Shown: positions 8,160 to 17,320, numbered from the stretch's first letter. The stretch: DNA of 49,929 nt from JAYQUR01 sp038133505 (GCA_038133505.1 JAYPTI010000005.1:1-49929), one strand, 5' to 3'. Notes: generated by a model not told the origin, from the sequence alone. Translations and numbers: made by a program.

Positions 8160-8360
8160 TCAGCTATCGTAAGGCATGTAGGACTTCACGATACGCTCGT
8201 CGGCCTTGACCAGAATCTGCGTACCGCGAGCCTTGCGCTTCATCTTCTGCGTGCGCTTGCGGAGGTTGTGGCGTTTTTTGGCGAAGTTGGCTTTGACTTT
8301 GCCGCTCGAAGTCAGGCGGAATCGCTTCCGCGCACTGCTCTTCGTCTTGAGCTTGGGCAT
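8160..8360 (-). CDS. rpmI: 50S ribosomal protein L35
   Basis: The 66-residue protein MPKLKTKSSARKRFRLTSSG with KKRHNLRKRTQKMKRKARGT and the end KSYMPYDS is a canonical L35. The frame extends further upstream, but the ATG at 8360 gives the universal MPKLKTK start and has a purine-rich GGAGACGGAA-like ribosome site. In many bacteria infC precedes rpmI; here the next gene upstream is a divergent amidohydrolase, so infC must be elsewhere. Confidence 0.98.
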   Translation of the reverse strand: MPKLKTKSSARKRFRLTSSGKVKANFAKKRHNLRKRTQKMKRKARGTQILVKADERIVKSYMPYDS

Positions 8361-8656
8361 TTCCGTCTCCTTGGTTCTGGGCGACTTTCCTGCTGATTCG
8401 AGCGCGGGAAAGGCGCCTGACGTCGTCAAAGCGGCCCCGGCATGCCCTTCAGGCCGGACCGCTGCTGTAAGGGCGCGTTTTATAGTCGGTTCGACAGACG
8501 GATTCAAGCGTTTCCGGCAGTTTTACATGGAGGGCGCGCCCCGTCTTGTCCGCAGTCTTGCCCGGCGGGAGGAATGATGCAGAATCCGGGCATCCGGGCG
8601 GCAGCCGCCCGCCGACGAGGCGGCGCCGGACCGACAGCAACGAGGGGGAGAGCACC
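8361..8656. other. Divergent intergenic region rpmI / amidohydrolase
   Basis: About 296 bases separate the divergent rpmI and amidohydrolase starts. The stretch must hold the rpmI-rplT promoter on the reverse strand and the amidohydrolase promoter on the forward strand. I found no infC, no credible small gene and no strong dyad. The open frames across it have no ribosome site and read as chance. Confidence 0.5.
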
Positions 8657-9610
8657 ATGGCCGGATCGGGCCGCATCGACGTCCATCATCACGTCCTGCC
8701 GGAATTCTACAAGGATGCCCAGCGCAGCGTCGGCATCACCGGCACCGCCTATCGCGGGTTTCCCGACTGGACGCCGGAAAAGAGCCTCGCCGTCATGGAG
8801 ACCAACCGGATCGACACAACGATCTTCTCCTTCACCTCGCCCGGCATCTGGTTCGGCGACATCGCCCAGACCAAGGACCTCGCCCGCCAGTGCAACGACT
8901 ATCTGGCCGAACTGGCCGACAAGTATCCGGGCAAATTCGGCGGGTTCGCGTTCCTGCCCCTGCCGAACGTCGATGCCGCGATCGAGGAACTGGCCCGCGT
9001 CGAGGACGAGTTGAAGCTCGATGGCATCACGCTGCTGACCAGCGTCGACGAGCGCTATATCGGCCACCCCGACTTCGAGCCGCTCTATGCCGAACTCGAC
9101 CGGCGCGGCACTGTGGTGTTCATCCACCCGTGCTACCCGCCCGGCACCGAGGCGCAGGGCTGGGACATCCCGCGCATGCTGATCGACTATCCGTTCGAGA
9201 CGACGCGGGTCGCCGTGAACCTGATCTTCAAGGGCGTCATGACGCGCTATCCGAACATCAAGTTCATCCTGTCGCATTCCGGCGGCACACTGCCGTTCCT
9301 CGCCCACAGGGTTTCCATCTTCGACAAGCAGACGCCGTTCCAGGACAACTATCCCGAAGGCGCGCTCGCGCTGATCAAGCGGTTCTGGTTCGACACGGCG
9401 CTGTCCGGCGCGGACCTGCCGCTCGCCGGTCTGACGGGCGTCGCTGACAAGTGCCGCATCCTGTTCGGCACGGACTACCCGTACGTAACCGAAGCGGTCG
9501 CCGAGTCGGAAACCAACGGTTTCGACGCCTGGGACGGCTTCAGCGCTGCCGAACGTGCGGCGATCGACCGTGGAAACGCCGAAGCGTTGTTCCCGCGATT
9601 TGCAGCCTGA
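8657..9610 (+). CDS. Amidohydrolase family 2 protein (ACMSD-like)
   Basis: This is a TIM-barrel metal hydrolase or decarboxylase of the amidohydrolase-2 group, which includes ACMSD and gamma-resorcylate decarboxylase. Metal ligand motifs are RIDVHHHVLPEFY at the N-terminus, the mid-chain His region VFIHPCYPPG, LSHSGGTLPF and the Asp in LFGTDYPY. The 317-residue length is usual. The ATG is preceded by GGGGGAGAG at a good distance; the longer upstream frame gives an unlikely Arg-rich extension. It is paralogous to the amidohydrolase at 37244 (shared P-x-W-T-P and PG-(I/L)-WFGD blocks). It stands alone here, divergent from rpmI, so the substrate cannot be read from context. Confidence 0.88.
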   Translation: MAGSGRIDVHHHVLPEFYKDAQRSVGITGTAYRGFPDWTPEKSLAVMETNRIDTTIFSFTSPGIWFGDIAQTKDLARQCNDYLAELADKYPGKFGGFAFLPLPNVDAAIEELARVEDELKLDGITLLTSVDERYIGHPDFEPLYAELDRRGTVVFIHPCYPPGTEAQGWDIPRMLIDYPFETTRVAVNLIFKGVMTRYPNIKFILSHSGGTLPFLAHRVSIFDKQTPFQDNYPEGALALIKRFWFDTALSGADLPLAGLTGVADKCRILFGTDYPYVTEAVAESETNGFDAWDGFSAAERAAIDRGNAEALFPRFAA

Positions 9611-9631
9611 GCGCCTGCCCGACACGACCGG

Positions 9632-9647
9632 TTAATGCGGCGTTAAC
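9632..9647 (+). promoter_or_regulatory. CtrA-type binding site upstream of the hybrid kinase
   Basis: TTAATGCGGCGTTAAC is a full match to TTAA-N7-TTAAC, the consensus for the alphaproteobacterial cell-cycle regulator CtrA, and sits in the wider palindrome GGTTAA-N7-TTAACC (9630-9648). It ends 60 bases before the kinase start, a suitable promoter position. CtrA control is inference. Confidence 0.6.
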
Positions 9648-9707
9648 CTTCGTATAGGAAGGTGTCATTCGGAAACGTTAGGATTCTAACTTTCGGATGG
9701 CAGGCGT

Positions 9708-12125
9708 ATGAGTGGTCTACCGAATAGTTCTGGAACGAATGTTGGTGACGCACCGACACCCTCCCGTCCTCCGGCAAGGCTTCACTGGGCACACTGGGGC
9801 GTCCTCGCCCTCTCTCTTTTTCTGACACTGTTTGCCTGGGACTTCAGCCGCCGGCAGGTCGAGGGCAAGATCGCACGTCAGTTCGACCGCGATGCGCGGC
9901 ACGTCATCGAACTGGTCCGCGAGCGGATGCAGAAATACGAGGACGCGCTTTGGTCCGGCGTCGCCGTAATCGACGCGAACGGCGGCAACATTTCTCACGA
10001 GAAATGGCGCACCTACGCTCACAGCCTGAGCATCGAAGCGAAATACCCAGGCATTAACGGGATCGGCGTGATCCACCGCGTGATGCCGGAAGATCTCGAA
10101 GCTTACCTTGCGGCGCAGCGCCGGACGCGGCCTCGTTACGCGCTTCACCCGACGCACGAAGAAGACGAGTTCTGGCCGATCTCCTACATCGAGCCCGTGG
10201 CGACGAACGCGGCCGCGGTCGGCCTCGACATCGCCCATGAAATGAACCGGTATACGGCGGCCCGGAAGGCCCGCGACACGGGTAAGGCACAGATCACAGG
10301 ACCGATCGTGCTCGTGCAGGACGCCCAGCGAACGGCGGGCTTTCTTTTTTATGCGCCGATCTACAGGGGCGGACCGAAGGCGGCGCTTGAGGAACGGCGT
10401 GGGTCCTTCGTCGGCCTCGTCTACGCACCGTTCGTCGTCCGCAAGCTGATGGAGGGAACGCTCCGCCAGGAAAGACGCAGCGTCCATGTCCGTATCTCGG
10501 ACGCACAACAAACCCTGTACGACGAATCCGGTGTTTCCGATAGCGGCTTCCGGGAAGGCGAACCGGACAACTCGTCGTTCAACCTCTCCTTTTACGGTCG
10601 GCCCTGGCGCGTCGACATCTGGCGGACGCCAGGCATCGTCGCGCCGGAAGCGAAACAACCGACGATCATCCTGTCACTCGGCATCATGATCGACGCATTG
10701 CTGCTGGCGCTATTCATCTCTCTCACCCGGGCGAACCGCCGGGCGGCCAGCGCGGTTCAAAAGGCCACGGCCGGTTACGTCGCAAAGTCAGAGGAACTGG
10801 AACGTCTCCTGGCGGCGGAGGAGTCGGCAAACGAAAACCTGCAAAAGGCAACCGAGGCAAAATCCGCGTTCCTCGCCTCGATGAGCCACGAGATCAGAAC
10901 CCCGATGAACGGCGTCCTCGGCATGACGAGCGCACTTCTGACGACCGACCTGACGTCCGAGCAGCGCTCGGCCGTTGTCACGATCAAGGAATCGGGCGAC
11001 GCGCTTCTCGACATCCTGAACGACATTCTCGATCTGTCGAAGATTGAGGCGGGTCAGGTCGATCTCGAGGAGGTCGATTTCAGGATAAGCGACATGCTGT
11101 CCTCCACATCGAAGCTCTGGGTGATCCACGCACGCAACAAGAACCTCGATTTCGAGGTCGCAAACAATGCGCTCGATACCGACCTGGTGAGAGGAGACAT
11201 CAGCCGCATTCGGCAGATTGTCTACAACCTGATCGGCAATGCCATCAAATTCACCGAGACCGGCGGGATCAAGGTCTCGGTGGACCGAGATTCCGAGGGT
11301 ACGGAAGAGCCGATCCGGGTCAAATTCTCCGTCAGCGATACGGGTATCGGCCTGTCCAGAGATCAGATTTCTAAGCTTTTCAAGCCGTTCGTCCAGGGCG
11401 ATCAGTCGACGACCCGTAAATACTGCGGCACCGGCCTCGGTCTGACGATTTCCCGCGAACTGACGCTCATGATGGGCGGCAACATCGGCGTCGAGAGCGA
11501 GCCCGGCAAGGGCTCCACCTTCTGGTTCGTCATTCCCCTCGGCAAAGGCGATGCGACAAATCCCGACCTGGGCATGGAAAGCGGGCCCTGCGCGCCGAAC
11601 CGTCAGCCGAAGCTGAGAAGCGCGCTCCAAATTCTGGTGGCCGAAGACAATCACGTGAACCAGAAGGTCGTCGCGGCCATCCTCAGCTCGCTCGACTGCA
11701 CGATCGATTTCGTCGCGAACGGTCGCGAGGCGGTGAACGCGGTGCAGGAAAAGACCTACGACGTCATCCTGATGGACGCCCAGATGCCCGAGATGGACGG
11801 CCCGACCGCGTCCCGCATGATACGCGGTCTCGAAAATTCGGAAAAAGCGGGAATTCCCATCGTTGCGCTGACGGCGAACGCCATGAAAGGCGATCGCGAG
11901 CGTTATCTCGACGCGGGCATGAACGACTACGTAACGAAACCGATCCAGGCCGAACTCCTCTACGATGCGATATTCCGGGCGGTCGACGCAATGCATCCGC
12001 CCGAGCTGCCGACCGCGGAGACGAACGCCGGACCGGCGGACGGGTCTCCCGCCTCCGGAGACGATGGCGGCAAGGTCGACGACCTTCTGACGGAAATCGA
12101 CCAGATCATGAGGGGATCCAGATAA
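9708..12125 (+). CDS. CHASE-domain hybrid sensor histidine kinase/response regulator
   Basis: This membrane-bound hybrid sensor kinase has 805 residues. Membrane segments are near residues 28-46 (VLALSLFLTLFAW) and 321-343. Between them lies an extracytoplasmic CHASE-type sensor with RYALHPTHEEDEFWPISYIE and FLFYAPIYRGG. After a coiled coil the HisKA domain carries the phosphoacceptor H394 in SMSHEIRTPMNGVLGM. The HATPase has the N box NLIGNAIKFTE and GTGLGLTISREL. A receiver domain has phosphoacceptor D690 in VILMDAQMPEMDG and the conserved ALTANAMKGD and YVTKPI. There is no Hpt domain or output regulator nearby, so it probably feeds a distant phosphorelay. The CtrA-like box upstream suggests cell-cycle expression. 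Confidence 0.95.
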   Translation: MSGLPNSSGTNVGDAPTPSRPPARLHWAHWGVLALSLFLTLFAWDFSRRQVEGKIARQFDRDARHVIELVRERMQKYEDALWSGVAVIDANGGNISHEKWRTYAHSLSIEAKYPGINGIGVIHRVMPEDLEAYLAAQRRTRPRYALHPTHEEDEFWPISYIEPVATNAAAVGLDIAHEMNRYTAARKARDTGKAQITGPIVLVQDAQRTAGFLFYAPIYRGGPKAALEERRGSFVGLVYAPFVVRKLMEGTLRQERRSVHVRISDAQQTLYDESGVSDSGFREGEPDNSSFNLSFYGRPWRVDIWRTPGIVAPEAKQPTIILSLGIMIDALLLALFISLTRANRRAASAVQKATAGYVAKSEELERLLAAEESANENLQKATEAKSAFLASMSHEIRTPMNGVLGMTSALLTTDLTSEQRSAVVTIKESGDALLDILNDILDLSKIEAGQVDLEEVDFRISDMLSSTSKLWVIHARNKNLDFEVANNALDTDLVRGDISRIRQIVYNLIGNAIKFTETGGIKVSVDRDSEGTEEPIRVKFSVSDTGIGLSRDQISKLFKPFVQGDQSTTRKYCGTGLGLTISRELTLMMGGNIGVESEPGKGSTFWFVIPLGKGDATNPDLGMESGPCAPNRQPKLRSALQILVAEDNHVNQKVVAAILSSLDCTIDFVANGREAVNAVQEKTYDVILMDAQMPEMDGPTASRMIRGLENSEKAGIPIVALTANAMKGDRERYLDAGMNDYVTKPIQAELLYDAIFRAVDAMHPPELPTAETNAGPADGSPASGDDGGKVDDLLTEIDQIMRGSR

Positions 12126-12229
12126 GGGGCGCCGGCGGCCGGTTCGCGGGCCCGCTTCAATAGACTCGGGTTCGCCGCCCCCATAAACTCTCCGCAAACA
12201 ACGTCATCGATCTGTTTGGGGGAGCTGAA

Positions 12230-14572
12230 ATGGACGGCTATCGCATCGGGAATCCGATCCCGCGAGAGGAAGATCTCCGCCTGCTGCGCGGCCGCGGACG
12301 CTACGCCGACGACGTCAACGCGCCGCGGCAGGCCCGCGCCTACGTGCTGCGCTCGCCGCACGCCCATGCCGACATCGTTTCGATCGACGCGTCGGCCGCC
12401 CGGGCGGCGCCCGGCGTTCTGTCGGTCCTGACGGGCGATGATCTGGAGAAACGCGGTCTCGGCACCCTGCGGCCCGCGATGGCCGGCAAGCGCAGCGACG
12501 GCTCGCCGGGCTTCGTCTGCGTCCAGCCGCTGCTCGCGCAGGGCCGCGTGCGCTTCGTCGGCGAGCCGGTCGCGTTCGTCGTCGCCGAAACGGTGAACCA
12601 GGCGAAGGATGCCGCGGAGCTGATCGAGGTCGAATACGCCACGCTTCCCGCCGTCATCAGCGTCGATGACGCGCTCGCCCCGGGCGCGCCGGCGATATGG
12701 GCCGACAACCCCGGCAACGAGGCGTTCACGCACGTTCGCGGCGACGCGGCCGCGGTCGATGCGGCGTTTGCAACCGCGACGCATGTCGTGAAGCACCGGG
12801 TCTGCGTCAACCGCGTCGCCTGCAACGCGCTCGAGACCCGCGGCTGCATCGCCTTCTACGACCCGGACGAGGACCGCTACGAGCTGCGCGCGACCGTGCA
12901 GTCGGTCCACGGCATCTGCGCCCAGATCTGCAACCAGATCTTCAAGATGCCGCAGACCAAGCTGCGCGTGATCTGCGATCAGATGGGCGGCGGCTTCGGC
13001 ATCAAGGGCGGCTGCTATCCGGAATACAGCCTGGCACTGTGGGCATCCGAGATCCTCGAGCGGCCGGTAAAGTGGATCGCCGACCGGGCGGAAAGCCTGC
13101 TGACGGACGAACAGGGCCGCGGCGGCCTCGTCGATGCGGAGCTCGCGCTAGACGCCGACGGAAAGTTCCTCGGCCTCCGGACCCACACGAAAGTGCCGAT
13201 CGGCGCGTATTTCACCAACGACCGCAACATCCGCTCGACGACAGGCGGGCTCGGCGGGCTCGCCGGCGTCTACGGCATTCCTGCGATCCACGGCAAGGTG
13301 ACGGGCGCGCTGACCAACATCATGACCAACGCGCAATACCGCGGCGGCGCAAAGCCGGAGCCGGTGTTCGTGATCGAGACGATGGTCGACGTGGCGGCGC
13401 GCCAGATCGGCATGGACCCGGTCGAGCTGCGCCGCCGCAATACGCTGGGAACGGACGCGATGCCGTTCACCACATGTCTGGGCGACGTCTACGACTGCGG
13501 CGACTTCATGCGGAACTACGACCAGTGTCTCGCCGCCGCCGACATCGACGGTTTCGCGGCGCGCAGCGCGGCGGCGAAGATCAACGGCAAGGTTCTCGGC
13601 ATCGGCACGTCCAACTCAATTACGGGCGTCGCCAGCACGAACTTCGAGCATGTCGAGATCCGGTTCGATCCGTCCGGCGGCATCACGCTGCTGTGCGGCG
13701 CGATGGATCACGGCCAGGGCCACGGCACGACCTTCAAGCAGGTCCTCGCCGACAAGCTCGGCATCGACGGCGGCGGCATCCAGTACCGCTTCGGCGACAC
13801 CGACAAGGTCGCGTTCGGGGTGGGCACCTTCAACGCCCGCGTCGCGACCTTCGCTGGCTCCGCCGTGACGCTCGCCGCCGACAAGATCATCGAGAAGGGC
13901 AAGCAGATCGCGGCTCACATGCTGGAAGCGGCCGACAGCGATATCGAGTTCGCCGACGGCACGTTCACCGTCGCCGGCACCGACCGCTCGGTTTCGCTGC
14001 AGGACGTCGCGAAGACTGCTTTCCAGAAGCCGAACCTGCCCGCCGGTATGGAACCCGGCCTGTACGAACACGGCGAATTCGGCATGGGCGAAGGCGATGC
14101 GCCGGTCTATCCCAACGGCGCACATCTCGCCGAGGTCGAAATCGACGTCGATACCGGCAAGGTCGCGCTGATCCGCTATGCCGCCGTCGACGACGCGGGC
14201 AATATCCTCAACCCGATGCTGTTCGACGGTCAGGTTCACGGCGGCATCGTCCAGGGCGCGGGCCAGGCGCTAATGGAAGACGTGAATTACGACCCCGACA
14301 GCGGCCAGCTCATGACCGGCTCGTTCATGGACTACTGCATGCCGCGGGCCGACGACTTCCCCGACTTCAAGCTCGCCGCCAATGAGGTGCCGACCGCGCG
14401 CAACCCGCTCGGCGTCAAGGGCGTCGGCGAGGCGGGGACGGTCGGCGCGCTGCCGGCCGTCATGAACGCGATCAACAACGCGCTCCACGAGATCGGCGCG
14501 CCGGCGATCGAGATGCCTGCCACGCCCGAAAAGGTGTGGCGCGCGATCCAGTCGGCGAAAGCGGCCGCCTGA
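12230..14572 (+). CDS. Xanthine dehydrogenase-family molybdopterin-binding subunit (CoxL-like), orphan
   Basis: The protein is the catalytic large subunit of a molybdenum hydroxylase, 780 residues. The N-terminal Ald_Xan_dh_C domain starts IGNPIPREEDLRLLRGRGRY. The molybdopterin domains contain QMGGGFGIKGG, and the catalytic Glu is E734 in KGVGEAGT. The active-site loop that reads AYRGAGRPEA in form II CoxL-like enzymes is AQYRGGAKPEP here (residues 368-377), so it is not a true CO dehydrogenase (which has Cys in AYRCSFR). Neither the FAD subunit nor the [2Fe-2S] subunit is adjacent, unlike the usual S-M-L operon. A strong GGGGGAG ribosome site precedes the ATG. Substrate unknown. Confidence 0.9.
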   Translation: MDGYRIGNPIPREEDLRLLRGRGRYADDVNAPRQARAYVLRSPHAHADIVSIDASAARAAPGVLSVLTGDDLEKRGLGTLRPAMAGKRSDGSPGFVCVQPLLAQGRVRFVGEPVAFVVAETVNQAKDAAELIEVEYATLPAVISVDDALAPGAPAIWADNPGNEAFTHVRGDAAAVDAAFATATHVVKHRVCVNRVACNALETRGCIAFYDPDEDRYELRATVQSVHGICAQICNQIFKMPQTKLRVICDQMGGGFGIKGGCYPEYSLALWASEILERPVKWIADRAESLLTDEQGRGGLVDAELALDADGKFLGLRTHTKVPIGAYFTNDRNIRSTTGGLGGLAGVYGIPAIHGKVTGALTNIMTNAQYRGGAKPEPVFVIETMVDVAARQIGMDPVELRRRNTLGTDAMPFTTCLGDVYDCGDFMRNYDQCLAAADIDGFAARSAAAKINGKVLGIGTSNSITGVASTNFEHVEIRFDPSGGITLLCGAMDHGQGHGTTFKQVLADKLGIDGGGIQYRFGDTDKVAFGVGTFNARVATFAGSAVTLAADKIIEKGKQIAAHMLEAADSDIEFADGTFTVAGTDRSVSLQDVAKTAFQKPNLPAGMEPGLYEHGEFGMGEGDAPVYPNGAHLAEVEIDVDTGKVALIRYAAVDDAGNILNPMLFDGQVHGGIVQGAGQALMEDVNYDPDSGQLMTGSFMDYCMPRADDFPDFKLAANEVPTARNPLGVKGVGEAGTVGALPAVMNAINNALHEIGAPAIEMPATPEKVWRAIQSAKAAA

Positions 14573-14597
14573 GCGTCCGGCTCAGCGGATCGGAACC

Positions 14598-15587
14598 TCA
14601 GAGGATCAGGGCCGTCACCAGCAGGAAGTAGATAAACAGGCTGGAGACGTCCTGGATGATCGTGCAGATCGGCCCGCTGCCGAGCGCCGGATCCAGACCC
14701 GCCTTCTGAAACAAGGCGGGCAGGCCGAACCCGACGATCGCGGAGACCGCGCCGCCCGCGAGCACCGAAAGCCCGACGGCGAGCGCGAGCGGCTGTATGC
14801 CGAAAAACGTCAGGACGGCGACATAGACGGCTCCTCCGAGCATTCCGCCGATGGCGATGCCGATGATCAGCTCGTCGCGCATCAGCCGCGGGATCGAGAT
14901 ATGGGCCGCCGCAAGCCCGCGCACGGCGACCGAGACCGCCTGGGCGCCGATGGCGCCGGCCATATAGACCAGCGCCGGCACGAAGAACGCCACCGCGACG
15001 TTTTCCTCCAGCGTGCGCTCGAAACCCGACATCACGTACGTAATGATCGACGAGGCCAGCAGGCCGACCAGCAGCCACGACAGGCGTCGCCGGAACCGGT
15101 CCACCAGCGGCGTATCGAGAGACATTACCGCCCCTTCGTCGTGCAGCTTGATGCCGGCAAGGCGCTGGATGCCTTCCATGTGCTCCGCGCGGAGAATTCT
15201 GAAAAGCGCTTCCGGCGGCACGGCGCCGATCAGCGTTCCGTCGTCGCCGACGACGGGGACGGCGATCATGCCGAGATCCATGGCAAGAAGCGCAACCTGC
15301 TCCTGGTCGTCGGACGGCCGGACGGCGTCGTGCTCCGGCTCCATGATGTCGCCGATGCGGGCAGCGTGATCGGCGAGAAGATCGTTGATCCGGACGATCC
15401 CCTCGAGCCGGCCTGCATCGTCGGTGACGAATACGGTATCGGCACAGTCGAATTTCTGCCCCCGCAGCGCGGCGACGACATCCTCTACGGGCGTATCCGG
15501 GGTCGCCCGGGGAATGCGGGTCACCATGTGGGATTCGGCGGTTTCGCGGACCGCTTCTTCGGAGCCGTTTGTCGGGTCGATTGCCAC
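14598..15587 (-). CDS. MgtE-like divalent cation transporter (CBS pair plus membrane domain)
   Basis: The protein has two CBS repeats (about residues 20-140; HMVTRIPRATPDTPVEDVV, then GDIMEPEHDAVRPSDDQEQV) followed by the plug/helix region and a five-helix MgtE transmembrane domain with FFVPALVYMAGAIGAQAVSV and GGAVSAIVGFGLPALF. MgtE proteins are Mg2+ channels gated by cytosolic Mg2+. At 329 residues it is shorter than classical MgtE (about 450) because the N-terminal superhelical N domain is missing. The start is probably the GTG at 15587. It stands alone between two unrelated genes. Other ions such as Co2+ are possible. Confidence 0.88.
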   Translation of the reverse strand: MAIDPTNGSEEAVRETAESHMVTRIPRATPDTPVEDVVAALRGQKFDCADTVFVTDDAGRLEGIVRINDLLADHAARIGDIMEPEHDAVRPSDDQEQVALLAMDLGMIAVPVVGDDGTLIGAVPPEALFRILRAEHMEGIQRLAGIKLHDEGAVMSLDTPLVDRFRRRLSWLLVGLLASSIITYVMSGFERTLEENVAVAFFVPALVYMAGAIGAQAVSVAVRGLAAAHISIPRLMRDELIIGIAIGGMLGGAVYVAVLTFFGIQPLALAVGLSVLAGGAVSAIVGFGLPALFQKAGLDPALGSGPICTIIQDVSSLFIYFLLVTALIL

Positions 15588-15734
15588 GGGAATCCCTCGC
15601 CTTCTGCCGTGCGCCTACGCAGACCCTAGCGTTCCGCGTCGGCGGCGTCATCCGGGACCGGCCGATAAGAGTTCGCGCGCATCGGCGGAACCTGTAGTGT
15701 TTCAGACAGAGAAACGACTCCGAGGGAGAGATTC

Positions 15735-16463
15735 ATGAGCGACACGATCGTCTACGAATACCGTGACGGCATCGCCCATATCACCATCGACCGGCCCGAT
15801 ACGGGCAATCGCGTGACGAACGCAATGGCGGCCGATCTGGGCGCCGCGATCGAATCGGCCGGCATCGAGGGCGCCAGGCTCGTCCTGTTGCGCGGTACGG
15901 GAGAGGTGTTCTGTCTCGGCCGCGACCTGCCGCCGGACGCCGAGTCCGGCACGGCGATCGAAATCCGCGCGGGGAACACCGATCCTGCCCTCGCGCTGTT
16001 CGCAAAATTCGAGAAATGCCCGGCGACCATCGTCGGCGTCGTTCAGGGACGCGCGGTCGGAATGGGATGCGCAATGGCGGCACTGTGCGACATCACGCTG
16101 GCGGCGGACGACACCCAGTTCCAGGTGCCCGAGATGGGCCGCGACCTGCCGCCGACGCTGGTGATGTGGGCGCTGTCGGGACGCATCCCGCGCAAGGCGG
16201 CGGCATTCATGGTCTATTCGCGCGATCCGCTGGATGCGCAGACGGCCCTTGGGATGGGCCTCGTCAGCCGCGTCGTGCCGGCGGATGACCTGGAGGACGC
16301 AACCTCTTCGCTGATGGCGAAATTGTCGGAGAACTCAGCCGCTGCGCTCAACGCGGTGAAGGTGTATATGCGGTCCGCGCCGGATGCAGACAGGCAGAGC
16401 GCTGCCGATCTGGCAAGCAACCTGCTGTCGAACGTGCTCGCGTCAGGCCCCGGGTCTACTTGA
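15735..16463 (+). CDS. Enoyl-CoA hydratase/isomerase family protein
   Basis: A crotonase-fold protein of 242 residues. The oxyanion-hole regions are FCLGRDLPP and GRAVGMGCAMAALCD. In hydratases the second segment usually carries a catalytic Glu (GGCELA); here it is Met/Ala, while the other Glu is kept (VPEMGRD). This fits an isomerase or another crotonase reaction better than a classical hydratase. A GAGGGAGAG ribosome site precedes the ATG. Its end overlaps the convergent methyltransferase gene by eight bases. No other beta-oxidation gene is adjacent. Confidence 0.88.
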   Translation: MSDTIVYEYRDGIAHITIDRPDTGNRVTNAMAADLGAAIESAGIEGARLVLLRGTGEVFCLGRDLPPDAESGTAIEIRAGNTDPALALFAKFEKCPATIVGVVQGRAVGMGCAMAALCDITLAADDTQFQVPEMGRDLPPTLVMWALSGRIPRKAAAFMVYSRDPLDAQTALGMGLVSRVVPADDLEDATSSLMAKLSENSAAALNAVKVYMRSAPDADRQSAADLASNLLSNVLASGPGST

Positions 16464-17196
16464 CGACCAGACCATGGCCGGTCGGGAGTTCGAGTATCCG
16501 GTAGCCACGCTTCCCGAAGAACTCTTTTTCGACGGTCATCTGCGCCTCGTAGGCCTTCCATCCGTAATCGTCGAGGACGATCGATCCGCCGGTTACAACC
16601 CGGTCGTACAGCCTCTCGGGCGCTCCCATTTCGGCCGCCGCATTGTTCATATCGATATGAAGAAAGGCGATCCTTTCCGGCGTATTGCCACCGAGGATGT
16701 CGGGCACAAAACCGCGAACAACCTCGACGTTCGGGAATTCTTCGAAGCGGGATTTCACGAATTCGTAAATTCCGCCCGCGAGTTGGGGATAATTTTGCAA
16801 CTCGCTTTGTCCGATATCGTCGAAGACGTCGAACATCAAAAATCGTTTATCCGACTGATCGAAATCGAGGTATTCCGCGATGATTCTGGCGCTCGTTCCA
16901 CGATGGCTGCCGCATTCGACGAAATCGCCGTCGAGCGAAAGCGCCCGGTGGGCCGCCCAGCAAAGAGTGTGAACCCGCCAGACCGTCGATTCTTCGATGA
17001 TGTTGTCGTTCTGCGCCCGGAATATCCGCATAAACCTGTCGTCCGAGAGGAAATCCAGATTTTTCGCGAACGTAAAAAGATTGTCGCCGGTAAAGACGTT
17101 GCCGTCGTCGATATAACCGATCAACGACTGGAACGTCCGGTTGAAATCCTCGCGCTTGTGTATTCCGTAGAATACCTTGCTGAGATGATTGGTCAT
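16456..17196 (-). CDS. TylF/MycF-like SAM-dependent O-methyltransferase
   Basis: The 246-residue protein resembles the TylF (macrocin O-methyltransferase) group. The SAM-binding motif is FVECGSHRGTSARIIAEYL, the metal/acid motif is IAFLHIDMNNAAAE, and GGSIVLDDYGW is the family's conserved block. Such enzymes methylate hydroxyls on sugars, including surface polysaccharide or secondary-metabolite sugars. The ATG at 17196 is chosen over an upstream TTG because family homology starts near it. The gene is visibly richer in A and T than its neighbours and has no functional partners nearby, suggesting acquisition by transfer. Confidence 0.82.
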   Translation of the reverse strand: MTNHLSKVFYGIHKREDFNRTFQSLIGYIDDGNVFTGDNLFTFAKNLDFLSDDRFMRIFRAQNDNIIEESTVWRVHTLCWAAHRALSLDGDFVECGSHRGTSARIIAEYLDFDQSDKRFLMFDVFDDIGQSELQNYPQLAGGIYEFVKSRFEEFPNVEVVRGFVPDILGGNTPERIAFLHIDMNNAAAEMGAPERLYDRVVTGGSIVLDDYGWKAYEAQMTVEKEFFGKRGYRILELPTGHGLVVK

Positions 17197-17242
17197 GGCG
17201 GCCCCGCGCCAGTGCGAACTGAGCGACGTTAGCAAGTCACGC

Positions 17243-17258
17243 TTAACGATTCGCTAAC
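17243..17258. promoter_or_regulatory. Near-match CtrA-like motif upstream of the methyltransferase
   Basis: TTAACGATTCGCTAAC matches TTAA-N7-TTAAC except for C in place of the first T of the second half-site. It lies about 47 bases before the methyltransferase start. A weak candidate resting on one near-match. Confidence 0.25.
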
Positions 17259-17320
17259 CATGAAGCGGGCAATGGACAGAAAGGCCCGCGCCACGCGGAC
17301 GTAATGCGAAATTGCGCGGG

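Noticed and set aside
12697..14385. 562-codon Arg-rich frame inside the CoxL-like gene
   Set aside because: Out-of-frame shadow with extreme Arg content and no ribosome site.
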